In this document: positions 1 through 6,593 of the stretch, piece after piece | Position numbering within the stretch: the first letter of the stretch is position 1 | Layout: each line of letters starts with the position of its first letter | NCBI GenBank assembly: GCA_008704415.1 | Contig: VXIS01000598.1 | Location: forward strand, 1 to 13,058 | Length of the DNA: 13,058 nt | Direction: 5' to 3' | Source: Sphaerosporella brunnea | Lineage: Eukaryota > Ascomycota > Pezizomycetes > Pezizales > Pyronemataceae | The notes under the pieces: model-generated | Databases searched by the model: none | The model's input: only the letters and a program-made list of their open reading frames with translations | What the model was told of the DNA's origin: nothing | Made by a program: the position numbers and the translations under genes

Positions 1-1
1 A

Positions 2-1077
2 GAGCGAAAAGACTACGAAAACAGCTTTGAGCAGCAACGGGACAGGCAGATCGACCGGGCCAAGAACACGCCTGAGATCATCGGGATTTTTGAACAGTAT
101 GAGAGAAACCGTTCCATATGTCAGTAACACAAGACTTCTACTACTTGTTACATCACGTCCACACATACAAAAAGTGCCTACTACGGTTGAGAAAAAACAC
201 AAAAAAAAACACAAACACCAAGAAAGGCAGTCTCGAAAAGCGCACGCCACTCGCTCAGGCTGTTCTGTTCGATAGAAACACCAAACACACACACACACAC
301 ACACAAACGCAGAAGTGACAAAGACCGGGGCTTGCTGACGGTGCTGCAGCAGTCAGTCTTGACGACGTCGGCTCCTGCTTCGTCTCCAGCCCCGTCGGTG
401 GCGGCCTCGACAGCGGCTCGGACATGGACAGTCCGTGCCCGGACACTCCCGTTGCCAGCCCATTCCCACCAAACTGGCCGCCTGCAACGCCGTCATCCCC
501 TCAGCACCACCTCCTGCAAATGCCCCGCCTAATCATTCCGCAGCCTGAAGACAGCTACCCGTCGCCGCCTGCGCACCAAGAAAGCGGAAGCAACATGCAG
601 CCATCACAGCTCGGCAGCCCTTTCCACCCAACAGCGCTATTCCGGAACTCGGGCGCTTCTTCTTCGTTCAACCAGAGCATGCTGTTCACCACCACCACTA
701 CCAATAACAACAACGACGACGACAACGGCCAAGCTTTTGGCACCACTACCGCCACCACCGCCAACGCCCTGAACCTCGAAATCCCGGATATTGTAATCAC
801 GGAAATGGACCCGATTATGCGGAGTCCCATGACGCCGGCTTACCACCATGGCCAACAAACTTTCGCGCCGTTGAGGCCCCGCAGAAGCTCCGTGCCCACT
901 ACGACTAAGTTGCCGATTGCTATGTCGCCCCCTCGCCAGCAACAGCAGCAGCAACAGCAGCAGCAGCAGCAGCAGCAAGCTTATGGAAGAAGCCTGCAGG
1001 AGGAAATGACATCGTTGGGGTATGGGTCTATCCCGCCTATACAGTTCACGATGAGGTTTCGGGATGAGGAATTTTGA
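2..1077 (+). CDS. 3' part of an unrecognised Pro/Thr/Asn/Gln-rich protein (left copy, partial)
   Basis: The gene runs in from beyond the window. A charged segment, ERKDYENSFEQQRDR and onward, is open from base 2. The frame then meets a stop at 125-127 unless spliced. GTCAGT at 120 can be joined to a CAG acceptor at 347-349, preceded by a gctgac branch-like site at 335-340, keeping the frame into ...SLDDVGSCFVSSPVGG and the long open exon ending TGA at 1075-1077. From Met424 there are 217 residues: Pro-rich, then a Thr/Asn/Asp run, a segment with EIPDIVITEMDP, 14 glutamines (937-978), and the C-terminal QFTMRFRDEEF. I do not recognise the family. The low complexity suggests a disordered tail, perhaps regulatory. 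The final exon is well supported; the splice choice is inference. Confidence 0.7.
120..349 (+). other. Candidate intron in the polyQ gene (left copy)
   Basis: The donor is GTCAGT at 120-125, the branch-like site gctgac is at 335-340, and the acceptor CAG is at 347-349. All three reading frames contain stops inside. The choice joins a phase-1 exon end (base 119) to a matching acceptor. The nearby GTATGA at 97 is a better donor by consensus but does not keep frame with this acceptor. The region carries an (AC)n tract at about 284-304 and A-rich runs. The mirror is 12939-12710 on the minus strand. Confidence 0.45.
284..304. repeat. (AC)n microsatellite, left copy
   Basis: About ten AC units lie inside the candidate intron of the polyQ gene. 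The mirror tract, read as GT, is at about 12755-12775, with no length difference, since the arm coordinate sum does not change across it. Confidence 0.9.
937..978 (+). repeat. CAG/CAA repeat encoding 14 glutamines
   Basis: Fourteen codons (11 CAG and 3 CAA) encode an uninterrupted polyglutamine run in the last exon. The mirror copy at 12081-12122 has the same length and the same CAA interruptions. Identical length in a slippage-prone tract suggests that the arms diverged very recently or are the same molecule. Confidence 0.92.
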
Positions 1078-1540
1078 GCAGAGTAGTGGGTGGTGGGGAT
1101 GTATTGTGTATTGTATTTTGCACTATCATGGGGCGTTTTTTGATGATTTTTATTTTTTATTTTTTTCTCATTTTTAGCAGCGGCAGCATGTTAGCGCGTG
1201 GTTTTGATGTTGAGCGTGATGATGACTTGATGATGTATTATATATTAGATTTTTCATTTCTTTTTCATTTCTTTGTTTTTCTTAAACGATAGATGGATGG
1301 ATTGATGGATGCGTATATTCCATGTTTTACGATTTCTTTTGTCGGGTTTTTGTATTTTGGTTCCCCAAACTCGCTTTTGAGGCTCTAAATACATGTATCT
1401 TCCGCCCTTTGACGGCGGGAGTTTTTTTTTATGTATTTGTCCCCCCCCCCGGTTTGTGAGGATGGGTTTTGTTTGTGTTTGTGTGTGCTTTATGTTGCTC
1501 ACGTCATGCCACCTATGTTTTACGCCTTGGATACACCAGT

Positions 1541-1573
1541 AGAGCAGAGCAGAGTAGAGTAGAGTAGAGTAGA
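1541..1573. repeat. Pentanucleotide repeat (AGAGC)2(AGAGT)4, left copy
   Basis: Two AGAGC units are followed by four AGAGT units. The mirror at 11448-11480 has the same unit number. It lies in intergenic DNA with no gene nearby that it could obviously affect. Confidence 0.88.
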
Positions 1574-2451
1574 TACCGGCAGCACTTATGTTTATATCAC
1601 ATCACCTCTCGAGCGCCGGTATATCCAGCCGTTTTTTGTTTTTTTTGCGCGGGGGCGGGGGGGCAGGCCTCAATCCATCCCCGCCCCCCGCAAGGCTCGG
1701 GCTCTGGCCACGTCGGAAGCTGCAGACGTGGCATGCACAGCCCAGCACACCGAATGCTGCATCGTGATTTCCGCATCATCCACTCGTGACGGCCTCGGGC
1801 AAAAAAAGAGATAGAAAGCTGCGGCTGCGGCTGCGGCTGGTAGGAAGTAGGTAACGGCGGCGGGCGGCAACGGTATACTGGTATCGTCGCCCCCCCCGCG
1901 TGTGTGCTGCACAGCCCTCCCTCCCCCTCCCCCCCGGTTGTTTCGTTTGCAGAACTTGGGGGATGGGGTGCTCCCTGGTTCGGAGCAGGTAGTGGGCTGA
2001 GGAGGGGAGGGGAGGGGAGTATGATGCGCAGGCAGTTCGTTGCAACAAATCGTGGATGTGTGCGGAGAAGCCACTCACTGGCTTTCTAACCCCCCCTCCT
2101 CCCCCCAGACCCTTTCTTCTATCTACCTACCCGTCGAAAAAAAACTAGCGTCCACAGCAACGAAATGGTTCCTTGGTCACAAAGGCTCCACTCGATCCCG
2201 AATCCCGAGTTGACCGAATGCCAACCAATCCCGGTTTGTTTTTTTTTGGTTACTTGATCCACTCCCTACCTCTGATTCGTGCATCCCATAAGAACGGGGG
2301 TAATTATTACGGTATTCTAGCCTTCTGGTGGTGGTGGTGATCTCATCCGTGCAGGAGATCACGGGGGAGAGCACCAATCAACTGATGCTTAGCAAACGAC
2401 ATATTACTACACTGGGCTATAATAACACAAAAAATACATCATCACGACTTT

Positions 2452-2486
2452 CCCCCCCCCGCCCCCCCGCCCCCCCCGGCCCCCCA
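2452..2486 (-). repeat. Multi-run C/G tract beside the broken esterase
   Basis: Runs of C interrupted by single G or GG bases, so G-rich on the strand of the esterase relic. It matches the tract at 10536-10570 just after the intact esterase stop, with slightly different run lengths. It can be read as a G-quadruplex-capable sequence on the minus strand. Confidence 0.8.
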
Positions 2487-2488
2487 AC

Positions 2489-3256
2489 CTACCACCAACC
2501 CGCATCCGCAAGACACGCGCCACCTTCTGGGCCATCACCATATGCACCTTCTCGCCGGGGTGATAGCGATCATACCAGAAGCACTCGTCAGCCGGGCAAA
2601 CGCTGCGATCGTCCTTCCAGCCGCCGGCGGCGGGTCGCGCAGGAGGTCGTCGAAAAGCGTCTCGGCGTCCAGCAGCAGGACCCTGGCGCCGCTGCGGCGC
2701 GCCTCCCAGCTGCGCGCCTCCGCCCGCAGCGCGGCGTTGAACGCGGCCACGGCGCGGCGCAGCGGCTCGTCGCGCCAGAACTGCGGCGTCCGCGACGTGT
2801 CCGGGATCGTCCACACCAGGACCACCGCGCCGCGTGGCGCTCGTACGCGCGCCCACCAGCGCGACGTCGAAGTAGCGCTCGACGAGGCGGCGCACGAAGG
2901 CCGCGTCGCCGGGTCGCGCCCCGCCTGCCGCGTCGCGCCAGGTCGTTGACGCCGACGAACGCGCTCCACAGCGCCTGCGCGCCGTCGGCGGCGGCAGGCG
3001 CGCCGCGCCCCCCAGCAGCTGCGGCAGTGGTCCGCCACCGCCCGCCGCCGCGCTCCGGCACAGCGCCGTCGAGATCACGTCGCCGAGTGCGCCAGTTCCA
3101 CGCCACCGTCGTCGTCGCGTTGAACACGCTCGTCAGCGCCGACAGCCAGTTGTGCCCGCCCGTGTAGCTTTCGCCGACGTGGCAGCCGGGGTTGCCGAGC
3201 GGACAGTGCGGTGACGGCGCCGATGGCCCCGACGCCGCAAAACCTGTGTCCGTGTA
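2489..3256 (-). pseudogene. GDSL/SGNH esterase relic: 5' deleted and frameshifted
   Basis: This is the mirror of the right-arm esterase, from codon TAC of the FGDSY block to the stop. The deletion junction at 3256/3257 removes everything upstream, including the promoter, the start codons and the catalytic Ser of block I. Within the remainder I count about a dozen small differences from the right copy, nearly all single-base losses in short C or G runs (for example ggcggcggg for ggcggcgggg, and ccaggacc for ccaggaacc), plus a few substitutions. The reading frame breaks many times. Block III (GVND) and DRYH can be found but in different frames. No functional product is possible as written. Errors in a GC-rich stretch are an alternative to genuine decay for the small indels, but not an easy one for the 457-bp loss. 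Confidence 0.9.
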
Positions 3257-3264
3257 TCATCTTG
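3252..3264. other. Deletion junction in the left arm
   Basis: Read on the minus strand the left arm runs gagccg, caagatga, tacacgg. The right arm has gagccg, tcagatga at 9285-9298 and tacacgg at 9756-9762. The bases equivalent to 9299-9755 (457 bp) are missing, with two base changes just beside the join and no clear microhomology at the break. Confidence 0.85.
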
Positions 3265-4437
3265 CGGCTCAAACAATTGACCCAAGCATGTCAACTAGCG
3301 AGTGATAGATTATGTTTCGCTGTATACCGCATCTAGCAACGAAATTACACAGGCGATCCCCACACATGTTAAAATAGAAAAACAAATACAACAGTGAACA
3401 CCAAAAAACAATCTGCGCAAGACCAATCTAACAAGCAAGGAAACACAGCACAACGCCACGCTTTCACAGATCGAGAACGGAACAAGCAAGAAAAAGCAAG
3501 CGCTATGTAAACTACACCCGTAACCCCAAACACCAAAAACAGATATATCGCCCCAAACCAGCCGACCAACCGACCCGCCAAATCCAAGAAAGTACCCCAA
3601 AGCACCAACCCATTGCTAAGCAATTATGGACTCGAATATAACGAAAAAAGAGAGAAAGGATGAATAGAATGTATAAGAGAGAGAGAAAATATCAAACAAT
3701 TCGCCTGAAGAAGAACGTAACGAGTCGCCACTTTTTGTCTCCAACGCCGAGAATGGTTCCGTGATGCCATTTCCCAGCGCGCGGCTGCTGCGCTGCTTTC
3801 CAGAAAGCTGGCAGCCGCTTAGGAGGTCTATTCCTTTCTTTCCGTTTCTTCTTTTTTTCTGGACCCCTCTTCTTCATCTCGGTGCTGCCCATCTCTTGAC
3901 AGTAACAGTTGCAACGATCGTTTCGGTGTTTATAGCTGCCGACAAGTATGATAGAGGTTTCGACAGCAGTGGTGACTGGCACCGAAAACGTTGCAGAATA
4001 GTATAGCTGCCGATGCGGTATCGCTGTTAATACTGTGTGTTTCTTGATTGAGGCTGAACGAGGCGGGGTGAGAAAATCCGCCGCCGAAATCTTTCTCAGG
4101 TATTAAACTAAAAGCCAAACACAGAGCAGTATGCTGTTTGTAATGAGCGATCGTCGTTCTGTTCGAGATGAAGTCGTAACTAGCTGTGCGCACAGAGGGC
4201 TCAGCATGGCCGAAGCAGTCATCTTCTGCGTACTACTCACCTGAAGAGGAGTCCGCGACCACTCCCGGCGGTGTTTGTAAAAAGGCTGAAGCATGAAAGC
4301 CTTCCAGAGAAAATCATTATAGCATAGCAGCAAACAAATCCAAAGAAGTGAACAAGAAACGAACATTGCAGTCATGAAGTCATTCACTACTTCTCGTCGT
4401 TTTCCCCTTCTCCATTAACACCCTCTTTTTTTGGTAG
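3265..4437. other. Left intergenic region between esterase relic and zinc-finger copy A
   Basis: I see no convincing gene. It is the mirror of 8118-9290. Short open frames occur, but their starts are non-ATG or their composition is that of chance A/T-rich frames, and one pair is disrupted by compensating single-base indels between the arms near 3410-3440. A candidate 57-nt intron lies at 4184-4240 on the minus strand (see 8315-8371). A purine-rich stretch (gagagagag type) is at about 3640-3690. Confidence 0.6.
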
Positions 4438-5643
4438 TTAGGAGTGGCCGTCGGCCCAGAAGATGTCTGTTGGCGACACTGTCGTGTCTTCAATGCCAAC
4501 TGGAAGAAAATCGGGGAGACAATTGTCTCGGAGGAGTTGCTGATTGAATTCATAGATACTTCCCAGAGGGAATGGTGTTTCTTGCTGGAAAGCGGCTGTG
4601 CCGAAGCTGTGAGATGCTGAATTTCTGATTGTATGGTGGCAGCTACCACCGCTTTCTTCTGCCCTGTCATACTGCGCAATGCTTCCCTCAACCAACCAGC
4701 TCTTGCTAGAGGCCTCATGCAAAGCCTGAGCTGACAGTCTTCCCGCTTCCCTGAACAGCATTTGCTGCTGTCGATGTTCTTGCATTTTATGAAGGTAAGT
4801 ATGCACGGACGATCCCGTGCTCTGTGCGGCCTCCGTGCCGAAGCTTTGCGCAGCTGCACGGCTGTCTTTTTCTGCACCCTCCTCTTCCTCATCATCATCA
4901 TCGACGCTGTCCTCCTCGTCCTCCTCCTCTTCTTTTGGTGTTTCGCCCCCGCTGTTCTTTTCACGGGCCCCCCTCTTGCGCTCGTCTTGCCCACCCTCGA
5001 CTTCCTCGATCCAATCTCTGATGTTCTCGGGCATCTGGATACCCGGCGTTTTCGACGGGTTGAAGTGCTGGCGTTTAAGGTGTGCGGTGGCGTTGTAATC
5101 GACTCCATACTTCCGGCGGCTCGTGCACGCTTTGCACTTCGACAACAATCCAGCGCCGGACATGTCGCGCACCACCCATGCCTTCTTGTGCACAGCATGT
5201 TTCCGATCGAAATGACGGTTCAACTCATGCTCACCGCGAAAACCCTTGTGATCTGCGGGGCACTCCGGGCAGTGAACTCGTGGGTGCTTCGGTCGGACGT
5301 AAGGTCTGTTGGCTTTCGTGGGCGACCCTCTTGCGTTTGTTTTATTTGATTTTGCCGGGTTTGTCGGCTGTTTCGGGAAATCGGATGTTAGCCGCTTAAG
5401 CGAGTTGTGCTCCCTCCCCTTCTCCACTTCTTGACGATGCAGCTCCACGGACGAGATCTCGGCGGGTCGCTTAGGCAGGTGTGGAAGCGGATCCAGCGGA
5501 TAGTCGAAGGGCACGCTGCCGGTCATGATTTCGAGCTGCTCTTGATGATGATCGAACGGTATCGCGAAGTGGCTCTCCTGGGACTCTATCCGGAACAACG
5601 ACTCAGGCTCCGCCAGTTGAGTTGCGCGGCTGGTATTCCGACT
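4438..5643 (-). pseudogene. Zinc-finger gene copy A, 5'-truncated by the fold-back junction
   Basis: Identical to copy C from its Arg100 (numbering used for C) to the stop: 400 residues with both C2H2 fingers, the acidic run and the intact C-terminus ending ADGHS. The first 99 residues of C are absent, because the left arm ends at the junction. Reading upstream, the frame hits TAG at 5646-5644 created by the one-base loss in the loop. No ATG precedes the fingers except the Met in EIMTGSV, so any product would start internally. No native promoter is present: directly upstream lies copy B in opposite orientation. I treat it as non-functional, though a truncated finger-plus-tail protein is conceivable if it is transcribed. 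Confidence 0.82.
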
Positions 5644-6563
5644 CTAGGTGTCGGAATACCAGCCGCGCAACTCAACTGGCGGAGCCTGAGTCGTTGTTCC
5701 GGATAGAGTCCCAGGAGAGCCACTTCGCGATACCGTTCGATCATCATCAAGAGCAGCTCGAAATCATGACCGGCAGCGTGCCCTTCGACTATCCGCTGGA
5801 TCCGCTTCCACACCTGCCTAAGCGACCCGCCGAGATCTCGTCCGTGGAGCTGCATCGTCAAGAAGTGGAGAAGGGGAGGGAGCACAACTCGCTTAAGCGG
5901 CTAACATCCGATTTCCCGAAACAGCCGACAAACCCGGCAAAATCAAATAAAACAAACGCAAGAGGGTCGCCCACGAAAGCCAACAGACCTTACGTCCGAC
6001 CGAAGCACCCACGAGTTCACTGCCCGGAGTGCCCCGCAGATCACAAGGGTTTTCGCGGTGAGCATGAGTTGAACCGTCATTTCGATCGGAAACATGCTGT
6101 GCACAAGAAGGCATGGGTGGTGCGCGACATGTCCGGCGCTGGATTGTTGTCGAAGTGCAAAGCGTGCACGAGCCGCCGGAAGTATGGAGTCGATTACAAC
6201 GCCACCGCACACCTTAAACGCCAGCACTTCAACCCGTCGAAAACGCCGGGTATCCAGATGCCCGAGAACATCAGAGATTGGATCGAGGAAGTCGAGGGTG
6301 GGCAAGACGAGCGCAAGAGGGGGGCCCGTGAAAAGAACAGCGGGGGCGAAACACCAAAAGAAGAGGAGGAGGACGAGGAGGACAGCGTCGATGATGATGA
6401 TGAGGAAGAGGAGGGTGCAGAAAAAGACAGCCGTGCAGCTGCGCAAAGCTTCGGCACGGAGGCCGCACAGAGCACGGGATCGTCCGTGCATACTTACCTT
6501 CATAAAATGCAAGAACATCGACAGCAGCAAATGCTGTTCAGGGAAGCGGGAAGACTGTCAGCT
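4729..6563. repeat. Inner perfect palindrome (copies A and B), 914-bp arms, 7-nt loop
   Basis: Positions 4729-5642 and 5650-6563 are reverse complements (coordinates sum to 11292), separated only by tctaggt at 5643-5649. Translations of every frame covering the two arms are identical, so I see no mismatch across 914 bp. Homology ends at 6563: after tcagct, B continues with atagacctc whereas A and C continue with caggctttg. A hairpin this long with such a small loop would be very unstable in replicating DNA. Confidence 0.95.
5638..5654. other. Fold-back junction at a short inverted repeat
   Basis: CCGAC (5638-5642) and GTCGG (5650-5654) flank a 7-nt loop. The corresponding native site in copy C (6900-6917), read on the minus strand, is CCGGC, then tcataggt, then GTCGG. 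Relative to that, the junction has one G-to-A change, which turns a G.T wobble into a perfect 5-bp stem, and a one-base loss in the loop. Directly after GTCGG, native sequence would continue aggcatg, but here it continues with aatacc, the complement of what precedes the stem. This is the pattern expected if a 3' end folded back and primed on itself. Confidence 0.75.
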
Positions 6564-6581
6564 ATAGACCTCGCATGCTGA
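5652..6581 (+). pseudogene. Zinc-finger gene copy B, truncated at both ends
   Basis: It covers Arg100 to Ala403 of copy C, that is, the linker, both C2H2 fingers and the acidic and Gln/Met-rich segments. The frame then leaves homology at 6563/6564 and ends after five foreign residues (Ile-Asp-Leu-Ala-Cys) at TGA 6579-6581. The last roughly 96 residues of the protein are missing. At the 5' side the frame runs back without an ATG into antisense copy A. The foreign codons look like intron sequence, not coding. It has no promoter of its own. This is a rearrangement by-product in my reading. Confidence 0.88.
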
Positions 6582-6593
6582 TACCTATGGCAG
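6564..6593 (+). other. Probable 3' end of an intron (remnant)
   Basis: The stretch contains tgctgatac, a good match to the fungal branch-point consensus, followed about 11 nt later by the first AG (tatggcag, ending 6593). The reading frame of the zinc-finger exon is open immediately after it and closed by TGA (6579-6581) within it. It is therefore best read as the tail of an intron whose 5' part and upstream exon have been replaced by copy B. Confidence 0.6.

Larger units (their letters stand above)
1078..2488. other. Left intergenic region between the polyQ gene and the esterase relic
   Basis: I see no credible gene. Frames over 60 codons here are proline/glycine/serine low complexity and do not survive in the mirror arm because of small indels. 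Contents are T-rich sequence after the polyQ stop, a T9 run at 1422-1430, C10 at 1441-1450, a pentanucleotide repeat at 1541-1573, (GCGGCT)3 near 1820-1838, a GGGGA repeat at about 2000-2019, and a C-run cluster at 2452-2486 beside the former esterase stop. It is the shared 3' side of two convergent genes. Confidence 0.7.
1..5653 (+). repeat. Left arm of a giant interrupted inverted repeat
   Basis: This segment is the reverse complement of the right arm. Paired coordinates sum to 13059 from base 1 to about 1200, to 13021 from about 1420 to 2490, and to 12555 from 3257 to the centre. The steps in the sum are arm differences: a T run of 4 here against 24 A on the right, a run of 3 against 19 plus C10 against G12, and a 457-bp deletion at 3256/3257 together with about 9 net small deletions. 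The arm holds the polyQ gene end, a broken esterase and zinc-finger copy A. Symmetry reaches base 1, so the true outer boundary is not visible. Confidence 0.97.

Noticed and set aside
2328..3167. 279-residue Arg/Ala/Pro-rich open frame on the plus strand of the left arm
   Set aside because: It lies antisense to the esterase relic, exists because GC-rich sequence lacks stops, and depends on indels absent from the right arm.
4762..5349. 195-residue open frame antisense to the zinc-finger gene, present in all three copies
   Set aside because: It is the shadow of the zinc-finger coding strand: its Ser/Leu and Val/Leu runs are the complement of the acidic Glu/Asp codons. Its presence in three copies follows from the duplication and is not independent evidence.
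5407..5885. Two 99-residue overlapping frames on opposite strands at the centre as a divergent gene pair
   Set aside because: They are the same antisense shadow read from both arms of the hairpin, differing only across the loop.
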